This document shows positions 1 to 9,863 of a stretch of 64,000 nucleotides of DNA, in pieces. The DNA is from Gracilibacillus sp. YIM 98692. GTDB taxonomy: Bacteria > Bacillota > Bacilli > Bacillales > Amphibacillaceae. A program made the position numbers and the translations under genes. Below the pieces are notes generated by a model. That model saw nothing but the letters and a program-made list of their open reading frames with translations. It was not told the DNA's origin and searched no databases. How positions within the stretch are numbered: position 1 is the stretch's first letter; every line of letters starts with the position of its first letter. The stretch lies in the NCBI RefSeq assembly GCF_010993965.1, contig NZ_WIXM01000006.1, forward strand, positions 128,529-192,528, in the 5' to 3' direction.

Positions 1-8
1 TGCATCAC

Positions 9-449
9 CTAATTAATGTAACTTTTGCTTTTTTGAAAATCTTTCATCATCATGACTTTCGTTCCTTGACCAGGATTTGATGTGATTTTTACTTTATCCA
101 TGAAATTTTCCATTATGGTAAAACCCATTCCCGATCTCTCTAGTTCAGGTTTAGAAGTAAATAATGGTTCTTTCGCTAAATCAATATTATCAATACCTAT
201 ACCTCTATCTTCAATAGTTAATGAAAATGTATGATCATTTAATTCACACGTAATATAAACAGACTGTGTAGGGTCTTCATCATAAGCATGAATAATCGCA
301 TTTGTTACCGCTTCTGATACAACGGTTTTGATTTCGGTTAATTCGTCCATCGTTGGATCTACTTGTGAAACAAATGCTGCTACAGATACTCGAGCAAAAG
401 CTTCGTTAGCACTTACACTTTTGAATTCTAATTGCATGGAATTGTTCAT
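9..449 (-). CDS. spoIIAB: Anti-sigma-F factor / serine kinase SpoIIAB
   Basis: SpoIIAB binds and holds sigma-F inactive in the predivisional cell and phosphorylates the anti-anti-sigma factor SpoIIAA. The 146-residue protein has the GHKL ATPase layout: N box with E46 and N50, G1 box D81-R-G-I-G-I, and a G107-M-G-F lid motif. R20, known in B. subtilis as a contact residue for both partners, is present. The start overlaps the spoIIAA stop by 4 bp (ATGA), so the two are translationally coupled. The sigF gene expected next lies beyond the window edge. Length and motifs match the family; identification is secure. Confidence 0.96.
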   Translation of the reverse strand: MNNSMQLEFKSVSANEAFARVSVAAFVSQVDPTMDELTEIKTVVSEAVTNAIIHAYDEDPTQSVYITCELNDHTFSLTIEDRGIGIDNIDLAKEPLFTSKPELERSGMGFTIMENFMDKVKITSNPGQGTKVMMMKDFQKSKSYIN

Positions 450-799
450 GACGCCACCCCCAAAGATAACAATGCGAAGGATTCATCTGACTCTAATCGA
501 ACAATCTTAAATATACCTGACATATCAAATAATCGCTTAACGGAAGGAGAAACAGAACAAACAATCATTTCCCCTCCTAATTGTTTCACTTCCTTGTAAC
601 GTCCTAAAACGACACCAAGTCCTGAACTATCCATGAAATGTAAGTTTTCAAGATTTAAAATAACATGCTTAATCCTTTCATTTTTCAGATACTCTTGCCA
701 CTCCATTTTCAGCCGAGATGCTGAATGGTGATCTAATTCCCCTTCTAAACGAACAATTAGCACTTCTTCAATTGTTGAAAATTGCATGCTTAGTTGCAA
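446..799 (-). CDS. spoIIAA: Anti-anti-sigma factor SpoIIAA
   Basis: STAS-domain protein that, when dephosphorylated by SpoIIE, releases sigma-F from SpoIIAB in the forespore. The phospho-acceptor serine is S58 in the MDSSGLG motif. The open frame runs back to 862, but I place the start at a TTG at 799. It sits 7 nt after a strong GGAGG and gives 117 residues, the same length as the B. subtilis protein, while the longer frame would cover the likely promoter. It is the first gene of the spoIIAA-spoIIAB-sigF switch operon. Confidence 0.95.
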   Translation of the reverse strand: MQLSMQFSTIEEVLIVRLEGELDHHSASRLKMEWQEYLKNERIKHVILNLENLHFMDSSGLGVVLGRYKEVKQLGGEMIVCSVSPSVKRLFDMSGIFKIVRLESDESFALLSLGVAS

Positions 800-829
800 T
801 ATAATCCCTCCCTGCGAATTCTTAAATAT

Positions 830-870
830 ATTTTCTCTATTTATGCAGCTAAATCCTGCCACCCGACAAA
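830..870 (-). promoter_or_regulatory. Candidate sigma-H promoter with 0A-like box for spoIIA
   Basis: Read on the minus strand, an AGGATTT (-35 like, at 851-857) is followed after 13 nt by AGAGAAAAT (-10 like, 830-838), close to the sigma-H consensus. Four bases upstream is TTTGTCGGG (862-870), 7 of 9 with the Spo0A box. The B. subtilis spoIIA promoter has the same plan, with 0A boxes next to a sigma-H core. It lies between dacF and spoIIAA, so the switch genes can be expressed without dacF. Identified by eye; unproven. Confidence 0.5.
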
Positions 871-920
871 ACTAGTACTCATTCGATGCAACTTATGATG
901 ATTCCCTATAATTCAACAGA

Positions 921-2123
921 CTACTTTTTAAAGAAAGTTTGGAATGTTCGTTGAATTAATTGGAATACATTAGCTTTATCTACTTCATCCAATAACACTA
1001 AATCTGTTTCATTAACAATAGTATCTCCTTCTTTTACTTCAAGCATACCTACTGAGGTACCTGCTTCTAATGGAAGTTCAATATTTTTTCGTATACGAAT
1101 AGTTGTCTCAATATCATTAATATTTGTTCCTTTTTCATACACTAATGATATTGAGTCATTGGTCACTACATTAATTTCCTTCTTATCAGCTTTTAACCAA
1201 TCAAGTGTTGTAACAGTTTGATGTTTTTCAAATAGTGGCTTTGTTTCATACTTTGCATAGGCGTAATCTAATAACTGACTAACATCACTATTACGGTTTT
1301 TCGTCGTATCTGCTCCCATTACCACCGCAATCGTACGCATTCCATTTATCTCTGCAGTTGCAGTAAGACAGTATTTCGCTTCGCTAGTATATCCGGTTTT
1401 TAAACCATCTACTCCATCATAGAACTTAACAAGCTTATTTGTATTTACTAACCAAAACTCGTTTTCTTCACCTTTACGTAAATAGTCCTCATATATACTG
1501 GTATAGTCTGTAATAGATTCGTATTTCAACAATTCTTTTGCCATTACAGCCATATCATGAGCAGTAGATATATGATTATCTGCAGGTAGGCCTGTAGCAT
1601 TTTGAAAGTGTGTATCTTCTAACCCTAGTTGTTCTACTCTCTCATTCATCATTTGAACAAAACTTTCTTCGCTGCCTGCAATCCTTTCGGCTAATGCTAC
1701 GCTAGCGTCATTACCGGAAGCCACCGCTACTCCTTTTAATAAATCCTCCACAGTCATTTCTTCTCCTTCTTCAAGGAAAATCTGGGATCCGCCCATAGAA
1801 GCAGCATTTTCACTAATGCGCACCTTCTCGTCTAATGTTAATTGGCCTTTCTCTAATGCTTCCATAATGAGTAACATTGTCATAATTTTCGTCATGCTTG
1901 CAGGGGGTAATTGCTTCCCAGCGCTTTTTTCATATAAAACAGTACCTGTATCCCGTTCCATTAAAATGGCAGACTTCGAATGTGTTGCCAAGTCTACACC
2001 TTGAGCGTTAACTTCTTGAGTATGTTCCTCATGATGATCCGCATAAATGATTTGATTGCCTGTAAACGTCATTATCAACAAGGCAGTTAGAGTTAATAAT
2101 GTTATTTGTTTTATTCCTTTCAC
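921..2123 (-). CDS. dacF: D-alanyl-D-alanine carboxypeptidase DacF
   Basis: Penicillin-binding protein of the low-molecular-weight (S11) class that trims the terminal D-Ala of peptidoglycan stem peptides; DacF acts in the forespore and tunes spore cortex cross-linking. The 400-residue protein has an N-terminal signal segment (about 7-28) and all three active-site motifs: S76-M-T-K79, S136-G-N138 and K242-T-G244. The C-terminal beta domain ends in an amphipathic tail typical of membrane-attached S11 enzymes. The start is a GTG at 2123 behind a GGAGGTGAT ribosome site. It sits directly upstream of spoIIAA as in B. subtilis, where it can be read with that operon late in sporulation. Confidence 0.93.
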   Translation of the reverse strand: MKGIKQITLLTLTALLIMTFTGNQIIYADHHEEHTQEVNAQGVDLATHSKSAILMERDTGTVLYEKSAGKQLPPASMTKIMTMLLIMEALEKGQLTLDEKVRISENAASMGGSQIFLEEGEEMTVEDLLKGVAVASGNDASVALAERIAGSEESFVQMMNERVEQLGLEDTHFQNATGLPADNHISTAHDMAVMAKELLKYESITDYTSIYEDYLRKGEENEFWLVNTNKLVKFYDGVDGLKTGYTSEAKYCLTATAEINGMRTIAVVMGADTTKNRNSDVSQLLDYAYAKYETKPLFEKHQTVTTLDWLKADKKEINVVTNDSISLVYEKGTNINDIETTIRIRKNIELPLEAGTSVGMLEVKEGDTIVNETDLVLLDEVDKANVFQLIQRTFQTFFKK

Positions 2124-2280
2124 TCTCCATCACCTCCAAATATTCACAATTATATTTTTTCCAATTTAAACTAATTATATAACTAAGCTGATAAAAAACT
2201 TCTCACATTTTCAAGAAATAAAGATGCAAGCTAATGTATTTTCATATTGTTAATTGCCTAATGACACGCTTGAATAAAAC

Positions 2281-2576
2281 TGCGACATAAGCCTTAAAAA
2301 AGCTCTGAATACCGCTCCAGAAATATACTTCGCTTTCCGGGGGCACGGCTTCAGCTTCCTCGGCAGCAAACTGCCTGCGGGACCTTCAGCTCGCGCTGTC
2401 CCCAAGGAGTCTACGTATTTTTCTTCCGCTGGTGAGTAGTAAGAATATGTTTTTTTCTCACTTAAAACGAACACTAATCCAAGCTGCGAAAAAATGCGAG
2501 ACTCCTGTGGGAAAGGAACAGTCTGAAGACCCCGCAGCGTCGATTAAGCACTCACCATGAGACGAGTAGGGAAAAT
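2281..2576 (+). repeat. Dispersed palindromic intergenic repeat, copy A
   Basis: This accounts for most of the 560-base gene-free gap between dacF and pdp. The sequence matches, on the opposite strand, the element at 16011-16376. It contains blocks such as GACTCCTGTGGGAAAGGAAC and TCTACGTATTTTTCTTCCGC. Relative to the longer copy it lacks 64 bp between two CCGCAGCG direct repeats. A 74-codon frame inside it is a by-product of the repeat and not a gene. Function unknown. Confidence 0.85.
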
Positions 2577-2640
2577 TATTAAAAAGTTATGTTCGTAGTT
2601 TATAACTATTGTGCATAAAGTTGATTTTAAGAAAAAGGCC

Positions 2641-2676
2641 TAAAAAAAGTGATAACGAACCTTCGTTATCACTTTT
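2641..2676 (-). terminator. Intrinsic terminator of the deoB-punA-pdp operon
   Basis: A 15-bp perfect stem (2645-2659 with 2662-2676) and a 2-nt loop are followed on the minus strand by a run of T. It begins just after the pdp stop codon. Confidence 0.9.
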
Positions 2677-2684
2677 CGCTTTAT

Positions 2685-3986
2685 TTATTTGATGACGTTG
2701 TAAATCATTTTTCTTCTTTCTGATTGTTTTGGTTTAATAGTAAAGGCTGATTTTACTAACTCTGCTACTTCATCTACTTTCTCCTGATTGCTGTGGAGGG
2801 TGACTAGAGTATCGCCAGCTTTAACTTGATCACCTATTTTTTTATGAAGAGATACTCCTACCCCATGATCGATTGTATCTTCTTTCGTTGCGCGTCCAGC
2901 TCCTAAATGCATAGCTGCTATACCTATCGTGTCTGCTTCCATGCCGTGAATAAACCCGGTGTTTTCTGCTTTAACATCAATATGATATTGTGAGGAAGAT
3001 AATTGATGAGGATCATCAATCACAGAAGTATCCCCGCCTTGTGCTTTCACAAACTCCTTTAAAGCATGGTATGCATTACCGTTGTCCATAAGCTTTTCTA
3101 ATTCAGAAGCTGCATGTTCATATGTCTGATAAACTCCTGCTAACAACGTCATTTGAGCGGATAGTTCGATTGCTAGTTCACGCAAGTCACTTACATTCTT
3201 TCCTTGTAAAACCTCAATGGCTTCTTTTATTTCATTCGCATTACCTACTTCATATCCTAGAGGCTGATTCATATCACTAATGACTGCAATGGTAGCCTTA
3301 TCCAATTGATTACCAATCTTCACCATCTCTTTAGCTAATTGTTTGGATTCTTCATATGTTTTCATAAATGCTCCTGAACCAGTTTTAACGTCCAATACAA
3401 TGCTATCAGCGCCAGAAGCAATTTTTTTGCTCATAATAGAACTTGCAATCAACGGGATCGATTCAACCGTTGCTGTTACGTCTCTTAAGGCATATAGTTT
3501 TTTATCAGCCGGAGCTAAATTACCCGTTTGCCCCACTACGGCTAGTTTATGGCGGTTTACATTATCCACAAATTCTTGGTTAGAAATCTCTACCTTAAAG
3601 CCAGGAATAGATTCAAGTTTATCAATAGTTCCTCCAGTATGGCCTAGTCCTCTTCCGGACATTTTGGCAACAGGAACTCCTGCTGCAGCAACTAATGGAC
3701 CAACGATTAAGGTGATTTTATCCCCGACCCCACCTGTAGAATGCTTATCAACTTTGTGACCATTAATCGCAGATAAGTCAATAAGATCACCAGAATCCAC
3801 CATGCTTTGCGTTAAAACAGCGGTTTCTTGTTGATTCATCCCCTGATAATAAATAGCCATTAGTAAAGCAGAGACTTGATAATCCGGTATGTCGTCATTC
3901 ATATAATGCTGAATAAAAAAACGAATTTCCTTTTCTGTTAAAGCATCTCCATTTCTTTTCTTTGCAATAATATCAACCATTCTCAA
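2685..3986 (-). CDS. pdp: Pyrimidine-nucleoside phosphorylase
   Basis: Cleaves uridine, deoxyuridine and thymidine with phosphate to give the base plus (deoxy)ribose-1-phosphate, in nucleoside salvage. The protein shows the glycosyltransferase family 3 phosphate loop KHSTGGVGD and the [15 protein letters not shown] block of the thymidine phosphorylase family. I choose TTG at 3986, 7 nt after GGGTG. This gives LRMVDII at the N-terminus and 433 residues, as in B. subtilis Pdp; an ATG two codons upstream would sit almost on the ribosome site. It is the last gene of deoB-punA-pdp, whose products funnel pentose-1-phosphates to deoB. Confidence 0.93.
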   Translation of the reverse strand: MRMVDIIAKKRNGDALTEKEIRFFIQHYMNDDIPDYQVSALLMAIYYQGMNQQETAVLTQSMVDSGDLIDLSAINGHKVDKHSTGGVGDKITLIVGPLVAAAGVPVAKMSGRGLGHTGGTIDKLESIPGFKVEISNQEFVDNVNRHKLAVVGQTGNLAPADKKLYALRDVTATVESIPLIASSIMSKKIASGADSIVLDVKTGSGAFMKTYEESKQLAKEMVKIGNQLDKATIAVISDMNQPLGYEVGNANEIKEAIEVLQGKNVSDLRELAIELSAQMTLLAGVYQTYEHAASELEKLMDNGNAYHALKEFVKAQGGDTSVIDDPHQLSSSQYHIDVKAENTGFIHGMEADTIGIAAMHLGAGRATKEDTIDHGVGVSLHKKIGDQVKAGDTLVTLHSNQEKVDEVAELVKSAFTIKPKQSERRKMIYNVIK

Positions 3987-4009
3987 TGGCATTCACCCTT
4001 TTTGATTTA

Positions 4010-4837
4010 TTATGCTTCATTTGGAAAAGACTTGATCAGAAGCTTCACTAGTGTAATAAAATCATCTCTTACTCTATTTGTTGTATCTATTACTTCTTGA
4101 TGACTTAATGGTTGATCTAAAATACCTGCAGCCATATTAGAAATACAGGAAAGTCCTAAAACATCCATCTTGGCATGATTGGCAACAATAACTTCTGGAA
4201 CCGTAGACATTCCTACTGCGTCCCCACCTAAAATACGGAGCATTCTAATTTCTGCCGGCGTTTCATAAGAAGGTCCAGTATTAGCAACATAAACTCCCTT
4301 TTGTAACCCTATATTTAATTGATTGGCACAATTTTCTGCATGTTGAATTAAATAAGGAGCATAAGCCTGAGACATATCAGGAAAGCGTTCACCTAGTTCT
4401 GGATCATTCTCACCAATTAATGGGTGATCTCCCATGTTATTAATATGATCTGTAATTAACATCAGGTCACCTGCAGAAAAATTTTCATTGACTCCTCCTG
4501 CTGCATTTGTAACCACTAACTGTTTTATGCCTAACATTTGCATCACACGAACAGGAAATGTCACCTGTTCTAATGGATACCCTTCATAATAATGAAACCT
4601 TCCCTGCATCGCAATGACAGATTTCCCTTCTAATTTCCCAAAAACTAACCGTCCTTTATGTCCTTCCACTGTAGATCTAGGGAAGTGTGGGATTTCATGA
4701 TAATCTATCACTTCTGCCTCTTCTAATTCATCTGCTAGTACACCAAGGCCTGAGCCTAAAATCAGACCTATTGTTGCAGTTGAATGGACTCTTTGATTTA
4801 TAAATTGTGTCGCCTCTTGCAGATATGTCTTATTCAT
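4010..4837 (-). CDS. punA: Purine-nucleoside phosphorylase (guanosine/inosine type)
   Basis: Phosphorolysis of guanosine, inosine and their deoxy forms to base and pentose-1-phosphate. At 275 residues it is a trimeric-type PNP (PunA/PupG), not the hexameric DeoD type. Visible family blocks are GLILGSGLG near the N-terminus (phosphate binding), GHKGRLVFG, the TNAAGGVN block, and VGMSTVPEVIVANH, with S/T residues that bind phosphate. It lies 12 bp downstream of deoB and 23 bp upstream of pdp, in one operon for nucleoside catabolism. Confidence 0.94.
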   Translation of the reverse strand: MNKTYLQEATQFINQRVHSTATIGLILGSGLGVLADELEEAEVIDYHEIPHFPRSTVEGHKGRLVFGKLEGKSVIAMQGRFHYYEGYPLEQVTFPVRVMQMLGIKQLVVTNAAGGVNENFSAGDLMLITDHINNMGDHPLIGENDPELGERFPDMSQAYAPYLIQHAENCANQLNIGLQKGVYVANTGPSYETPAEIRMLRILGGDAVGMSTVPEVIVANHAKMDVLGLSCISNMAAGILDQPLSHQEVIDTTNRVRDDFITLVKLLIKSFPNEA

Positions 4838-4849
4838 ATAATTCTCCCT

Positions 4850-6028
4850 CTATTCTTTAATCTCATGTAAAAAACTTTTTCCATATTGTGGTTCTTCCAC
4901 TCCAAAATTCTCTGCAATAGTAGCACCAATGTCAGCAAATGTTCTCCGTAATGGTAATTCTTTTCCTAATGATATACTTTTGTGATAGACCAACAAAGGG
5001 ACATACTCACGTGTATGGTCTGTTCCATGATGAGTAGGATCATTTCCATGATCTGCTGTAATAATAAATAAATCCGTATCAGATAATTTATTAAGCATTT
5101 CAGGGAGCCTTTTGTCAAAACTTTCTAACGCATCTGCGTATCCAGCTGGATCTCTTCTATGACCATATTTTGCATCAAAATCAACTAAATTTAAAAAATT
5201 CAAACCATGGAAAGGTTTATCCATGGATTTAATGAACTTCTCCATTCCATCATCATTATCTTTTGTACGGATGGTTTCTGTTACCCCTTCTCCATCATAA
5301 ATATCAGAGATTTTTCCAATTGCTACTACGTCATGATCCTTATCTTTCAAGGAATTCATCACCGTTCGGCCAAATGGTTTAAGTGCATAATCATGGCGAT
5401 TAGCGGTTCTTTCAAAACTTCCAGGTTTGCCAATGAAAGGCCTAGCAATTACTCTTCCAATCATATACTTCTCGTCTAATGTTAATTCCCTAGCCATTTC
5501 GCAAATTTGATAAAGTTCCTCTATTGGGACAATATCCTCATGTGCAGCGATTTGTAAAACGGAATCTGCAGATGTATAAACAATTAAGCTACCTGTTTCC
5601 ATATGTTCGGGTCCTAGCTTTTTGATGATTTCCGTTCCAGATGCTGGATAATTTCCAATCACCTTTCGTCCGCTACGTTTTTCTATTTCTTGTATTAATT
5701 CATCAGGGAAAGCTTCAAAAGTTCGAAAAGGTGTGTCGATATATAGACCCATAATTTCCCAATGACCTGTCATAGTATCTTTTCCGTTCGATTTCTCTTG
5801 CATCTTTGCGAAATGAGCCATAGGAGTGTCCGCTTTTTTAATACCTTGGATTTCTCGTATATTACTTAATCCGAGTTTTGACATATTAGGCATATTCAAT
5901 CCATTTTTAAACTCTGCAATATGCCCTAAAGTATCTGCTCCTTTATCATCAAATTGTTCTGCGTCAGGTGCTTCACCTATCCCTACAGAATCAAGAACTA
6001 TTAAAAAAACGCGATCAAAATGACTCAT
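4850..6028 (-). CDS. deoB: Phosphopentomutase
   Basis: Interconverts (deoxy)ribose-1-phosphate and 5-phosphate using a phosphothreonine and two Mn ions, linking nucleoside breakdown to central metabolism. The 392-residue protein has the alkaline-phosphatase superfamily metal motifs: an N-terminal [22 protein letters not shown], and C-terminal [18 protein letters not shown], plus the KDTMTGHWE segment carrying the phosphorylated threonine. It is the first gene of deoB-punA-pdp. The 165-base gap upstream contains the xerD terminator, so the operon probably has its own promoter. B. subtilis calls it drm. Confidence 0.95.
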   Translation of the reverse strand: MSHFDRVFLIVLDSVGIGEAPDAEQFDDKGADTLGHIAEFKNGLNMPNMSKLGLSNIREIQGIKKADTPMAHFAKMQEKSNGKDTMTGHWEIMGLYIDTPFRTFEAFPDELIQEIEKRSGRKVIGNYPASGTEIIKKLGPEHMETGSLIVYTSADSVLQIAAHEDIVPIEELYQICEMARELTLDEKYMIGRVIARPFIGKPGSFERTANRHDYALKPFGRTVMNSLKDKDHDVVAIGKISDIYDGEGVTETIRTKDNDDGMEKFIKSMDKPFHGLNFLNLVDFDAKYGHRRDPAGYADALESFDKRLPEMLNKLSDTDLFIITADHGNDPTHHGTDHTREYVPLLVYHKSISLGKELPLRRTFADIGATIAENFGVEEPQYGKSFLHEIKE

Positions 6029-6135
6029 GATTCATCCCTCCTAACAACCGATACCCTAAAACGAATATAGTTATGCTTCGATTTCATTACTTATCCTTAT
6101 CTTTTTCTATAAATTCATTCTCATACTTTGCCACG

Positions 6136-6168
6136 AAAACAAATTGCCACGACATAACATCGTGACAA
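6136..6168 (-). terminator. Intrinsic terminator after xerD
   Basis: A 9-bp stem (6144-6152 with 6160-6168, one G-U pair) is followed on the minus strand by TTTGTTTT. It separates the yqzK/xerD unit from deoB. Confidence 0.75.
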
Positions 6169-6192
6169 AACTATCCACCACCTATCTGCTTA

Positions 6193-7089
6193 CTATGCTC
6201 TTGGGTGATGTGATTTATAGATATCTTTTAACCTTGATTTAGACACTTGGGTATAAATTTGTGTAGTAGAAATATCAGCATGTCCTAACATTTCTTGGAC
6301 AGCCCGCAAATCAGCACCATTTTCTAATAAATGGGTTGCGAAGGAATGACGTAATGTGTGAGGCGATATTTCTTTTTCAATTCCTGCCTCTTTCGCAACT
6401 TGTTTGATTATTTTCCAGAAGCCCTGTCTAGATAGTGGTTTGCCATGATGATTAACAAACACTTGCTCTGTTTGTTTACGCTTAACCAATTTTGGTCTAC
6501 TATCATGTAAATACAGCTCAATAGCTTCTTTTGCGATGTCTCCCATTGGTACAATCCGTTCCTTAGACCCTTTGCCAAAACATCTAATAAAGCCCATTGT
6601 AAGATGAAGATCATTTAAAGTTAAATCTATTAATTCCGTCACTCTCAAACCTGTGGCATATAACACTTCCAGCATAGCCTTATTTCTCAATGAAAACTTA
6701 TCATCATATTGTATATGTAATAATTTCTCGACGTCATTAGTCGATAAAACCTTTGGTAAATGACGTTTAGATTTGGGTGTTTCTATATGTAAACTTGGAT
6801 CTTCTTTCATATCAAATTCTCTAATTAAAAAAGAATGGAATAACCTTAGTGTGGATAAAGTACGTGCAATAGTAGCAGAAGACTTTCCGCTATCATTTAA
6901 AAAATACAGAAACTGCATTACATCTTGCCTCGTAACACGATGCCAGTTTTTTATTTTTCGAAACTCTTTTAAATATTCATAATACTTGATTAAATCCCGT
7001 TTATACGCTTGTAATGTATTTTCAGACAATCCTCGTTCTATTTTTAAATAACGGAAAAATTCTTCTACAGGATCTAATAACTCCTCCAT
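6193..7089 (-). CDS. xerD: Tyrosine recombinase XerD
   Basis: Site-specific recombinase that resolves chromosome dimers at dif together with XerC (CodV in Bacillus). The 298-residue protein has an N-terminal SAM-like core-binding domain (about 5-90) and the catalytic domain with the full set R149, K173, H244-x-x-R247, H270 and nucleophile Y279. Its place between the deo genes and yqzK/fur matches B. subtilis ripX/xerD, which separates it from codV. The gap to yqzK is 2 bp, so they are co-transcribed. Confidence 0.95.
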   Translation of the reverse strand: MEELLDPVEEFFRYLKIERGLSENTLQAYKRDLIKYYEYLKEFRKIKNWHRVTRQDVMQFLYFLNDSGKSSATIARTLSTLRLFHSFLIREFDMKEDPSLHIETPKSKRHLPKVLSTNDVEKLLHIQYDDKFSLRNKAMLEVLYATGLRVTELIDLTLNDLHLTMGFIRCFGKGSKERIVPMGDIAKEAIELYLHDSRPKLVKRKQTEQVFVNHHGKPLSRQGFWKIIKQVAKEAGIEKEISPHTLRHSFATHLLENGADLRAVQEMLGHADISTTQIYTQVSKSRLKDIYKSHHPRA

Positions 7090-7091
7090 AA

Positions 7092-7310
7092 CTACTCACC
7101 CAATCGAAAAAATATACTTAATCGTTCCCATGCGCCATTATTTTCTTGTTTAAACACTTTAACAGCATTCCCTTGTGGTGTCTCGTAACGGTCCATTTTT
7201 TCATATTCTTGATGCAATGCATTAATTACATAATAAAATAGCAAAGTACAAATAACAAAAATAAAGAAAACTTTCATCATTTCTATACAAACTCGATAAA
7301 AGGTTGTCAT
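7092..7310 (-). CDS. yqzK: YqzK family small membrane protein (DUF4227)
   Basis: A 72-residue protein with one transmembrane segment (about 11-31) and a short basic/acidic tail with the conserved pattern YExxxRYxxPxGxAVKV. It sits between fur and xerD exactly as B. subtilis yqzK. No function is known. The single N-terminal anchor suggests a membrane-tethered protein facing the cell exterior. It is almost contiguous with xerD and probably in its transcript. Confidence 0.85.
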   Translation of the reverse strand: MTTFYRVCIEMMKVFFIFVICTLLFYYVINALHQEYEKMDRYETPQGNAVKVFKQENNGAWERLSIFFRLGE

Positions 7311-7387
7311 TTCTCATTCTCCTAATAGAAAATTTATATTCTATTAGAATTTATGCCAAATACAACTAAAAATATACCTTATTCGTT

Positions 7388-7843
7388 CTATTCTTCTGTT
7401 TTATCTTTACTTTGACATTGTCTGCATATACCATGAAATGTTAGCCTGTGATCTTTGACAAGAAACCCCCATTGGCTTTGAACGATGTGTTCTACATCTT
7501 CTAATAAGTCATCCATAATTTCTTCTACTGACCCGCATTCTGTACATACCAAATGATGATGGAAATGTTTCGCACCTTCTTTTCGCAGGTCGTATCTAGA
7601 AACTCCATCACCAAAGTTTATTTTATCTACTACTTTTAATTCTGTTAACAGCTCCAGTGTTCGATAGACAGTAGCTAAACCTATCTCAGGTGCTTTATCC
7701 TTAACTAATAAATATACATCTTCAGCACTTAAGTGATCTTCTTCACGCTCTAGTAATACTCTTACTGTTGCTTCACGTTGTGGAGTTAACTTATAGCTTT
7801 GCGCATGCAACTCTTTTTTAATACGGTCTAATCTATGTTCCAT
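7388..7843 (-). CDS. fur: Ferric uptake regulator Fur
   Basis: Iron-sensing repressor of siderophore and iron-uptake genes. The 151-residue protein has an N-terminal winged helix (to about residue 82) with the recognition helix in GLATVYRTLELL, a His-rich metal site at H93/H95-H97, and two structural zinc CxxC pairs at C100/C103 and C140/C143. An in-frame extension reaches 7897, but the ATG at 7843 has the ribosome site GGAGG 8 nt upstream and gives the usual length. It could be the paralogue PerR or Zur by family alone, but synteny with yqzK/xerD and spoIIM identifies Fur. Confidence 0.93.
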   Translation of the reverse strand: MEHRLDRIKKELHAQSYKLTPQREATVRVLLEREEDHLSAEDVYLLVKDKAPEIGLATVYRTLELLTELKVVDKINFGDGVSRYDLRKEGAKHFHHHLVCTECGSVEEIMDDLLEDVEHIVQSQWGFLVKDHRLTFHGICRQCQSKDKTEE

Positions 7844-7950
7844 AACTCCGACCTCCCTCACAGACTCAATTATAAATATACGGTAAGGAGGTGTCAATTA
7901 AAATAATTATTAATTACGAAATAATATTATTTATCAAATAATAATTTTTA

Positions 7951-8589
7951 TTATTTAATAAGGGACTGAGAAATCATCTTCATAGATTCTAACGATATAA
8001 CAGACTCTAGCATTGCTGCAATACTTACAACAGCTATTAATAAAACGAATACCCCAATATAACGGTAAAAAATTTGAATGATCGGAACCTTATACCTTTT
8101 TGATAGAATGCTTTGAAGCAATGTTAAGGAAAATATCATGGCAAAGGTACAGGCTATGATATATATAGGGATAATAATAAGATTTTGCGGGGCAATAGCT
8201 GAAAAAGCAAAAAACAACCCTTTCCATCCTAATTGATTAACAAAGAAACCTACAGTAAAGCCAATCGCTACACCCTTTACAAAGAGTAAAACCCATATTA
8301 TAGGTAGACTGATCACTGCCAGACCTAAGAAAAATAGAAGTGCTAAAAATTGTATGTGGTATAAAAGTGAACTTTTAAATAATGCTCCTTTTGATATTTC
8401 TTCTTCATGAAGATAACTCTGGAAAAATCTTTCTAGATAAAAAAATAGATCTTGTTTTTGAACAAACGACATACTATTTACAATTATAGCACCAAAAATA
8501 ATACCAGTTAAGAAAAGTATAATAGTGAAGATGTATAACGTGTGATATTGTACCAAATGTGAGATAAATATGTTTTGTTGTTTTGGCAT
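7951..8589 (-). CDS. spoIIM: Stage II sporulation protein M
   Basis: Membrane component of the SpoIIDMP machine that thins septal peptidoglycan and drives engulfment in the mother cell; it recruits SpoIIP and SpoIID. The 212-residue protein has about five hydrophobic segments (roughly 18-40, 78-110, 118-155 and 172-195), the DUF95 fold, and a short cytoplasmic N-terminus. Its location next to fur is the same as in B. subtilis. A sigma-E promoter is expected upstream, but I could not define one with confidence. Confidence 0.92.
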   Translation of the reverse strand: MPKQQNIFISHLVQYHTLYIFTIILFLTGIIFGAIIVNSMSFVQKQDLFFYLERFFQSYLHEEEISKGALFKSSLLYHIQFLALLFFLGLAVISLPIIWVLLFVKGVAIGFTVGFFVNQLGWKGLFFAFSAIAPQNLIIIPIYIIACTFAMIFSLTLLQSILSKRYKVPIIQIFYRYIGVFVLLIAVVSIAAMLESVISLESMKMISQSLIK

Positions 8590-8704
8590 AGAGTCACTTC
8601 CTTGTTTAGTTTCTCGTTTAACTCTATGTTTTCTAATATAGAAATAGAACTATAACTTAGAAGTGAATTCTGCATTTTTGTTAACATAACACTATTATGG
8701 TTAT

Positions 8705-9862
8705 CTAACTTTTTACTTTCCCATACTTACCCCCTCCCCCTTTTTCTATAGAAAGACGTCCATTTCGTAAATCAATAATCCTGTCTGCAATCGGTTGACC
8801 CACAATACTAACTAAATGTTGATGCTTCACGAAATGAATGATGTTCATTTCATTTCCAAAGTGATCCAGAAGTTTTTGGTATGTTTTATGTCCTAATCCA
8901 GGAATATACTCTAAAGGTACTTGATATATATACGGTGGACGTTTTGATTGATTTATACTGCTTGAGGATATTTCTTTTATTCGGTCCGAAACACCTTTAA
9001 TATAAGAAGAAGATTGGCATTCACTGCATACTTCCCCATTATGATAAGAAAAGCACTTTTTACAAACTGTCGCATAATATTTTCCTAACCTAGGATTCAT
9101 CCCATAATTTGCAACAATTTTTCTCTGTCCTTCTTCTTTTAATGCAAGCTTCCATTCATCAAAGCATGGACTATTGAACTGCATGACTTGATACTCCCTT
9201 GCTATTTTAGCAAGAGAGTGAGCGTCCGAATTAGTTAAATATGGAAAAGAGTGTAACTCCTTTATTTGGTCTGCCATATCTGTATCAGAGCTTAATCCTA
9301 ATTCAATCGCATCAATTAACGTTGAATCCAAAACTTCTGTTAAAGATTTGTTTACCCCTTTTCCATATAAACTTTTAAAAGGAGTAAAAACATGAGCCGG
9401 AATAAAAAGACCATTTAACTCTCTTACTTTTTGCTGTAATGAAACTGCAGAACCATAAAACCTTTGTGAACTTAACTCGATGTTCTTCATGTAGCTTTGT
9501 AGCCACTCAGAGAACCTTTCCATATCTGAAAGTGTTCGAAAGTAGCAAAGAACGTGAATAGGGCCTTTGCAATGGTCATCATATATTTCTAATTCACTAC
9601 CTAATATAAGAGTAGTTCGGTCAAAGCGAATCCCCCCTCCTTCAATCTCTCGTGCATTTCCTGTTTGTATAGCCTTTTTAATCTCAGTCTGTACAGCAGG
9701 CGCATGACAATCAATTACCCCTACCATATCCATTCCTTTATTTTCAGATGCTTCCAACATAATATTAGTTAAAGTTAAATTTTTCGAAGCCGTAATTTTT
9801 ACAGGCTTATGATAAATATTTCTTCCAATATGTATGTGCAAGTCGACAAAATAAGATTTCAT
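8705..9862 (-). CDS. Endonuclease Q-like PHP-domain protein
   Basis: The 385-residue protein starts with a PHP phosphoesterase domain (D7-L-H-I-H motif, further metal residues near H53 and H157, and NSDAH at 211-215). A four-cysteine zinc knuckle follows (C267, C270, C279, C282), then helix-hairpin-helix DNA-binding segments around 318-365. This order is that of EndoQ, which nicks DNA 5' to deaminated bases and abasic sites and is known in Thermococcales and some Bacillus (YqxK family). The PHP residues look intact, so activity is plausible. It is 1 bp from nudF and probably co-transcribed. Assignment rests on domain architecture. Confidence 0.8.
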   Translation of the reverse strand: MKSYFVDLHIHIGRNIYHKPVKITASKNLTLTNIMLEASENKGMDMVGVIDCHAPAVQTEIKKAIQTGNAREIEGGGIRFDRTTLILGSELEIYDDHCKGPIHVLCYFRTLSDMERFSEWLQSYMKNIELSSQRFYGSAVSLQQKVRELNGLFIPAHVFTPFKSLYGKGVNKSLTEVLDSTLIDAIELGLSSDTDMADQIKELHSFPYLTNSDAHSLAKIAREYQVMQFNSPCFDEWKLALKEEGQRKIVANYGMNPRLGKYYATVCKKCFSYHNGEVCSECQSSSYIKGVSDRIKEISSSSINQSKRPPYIYQVPLEYIPGLGHKTYQKLLDHFGNEMNIIHFVKHQHLVSIVGQPIADRIIDLRNGRLSIEKGGGGKYGKVKS

Positions 9863-9863
9863 G

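Noticed and set aside
2250-2474. 74-codon frame on the minus strand between dacF and pdp
   Set aside because: It lies inside the dispersed repeat, has no ribosome site, and a related fragment appears in copy C; it is a repeat by-product.
3343-3759. 138-codon plus-strand frame opposite pdp
   Set aside because: Shadow of pdp: no ribosome site, and the pdp frame has clear family motifs.
7844-7950. Fur or PerR box upstream of fur
   Set aside because: The region is so AT-rich that partial matches to ATAAT/ATTAT are expected by chance.
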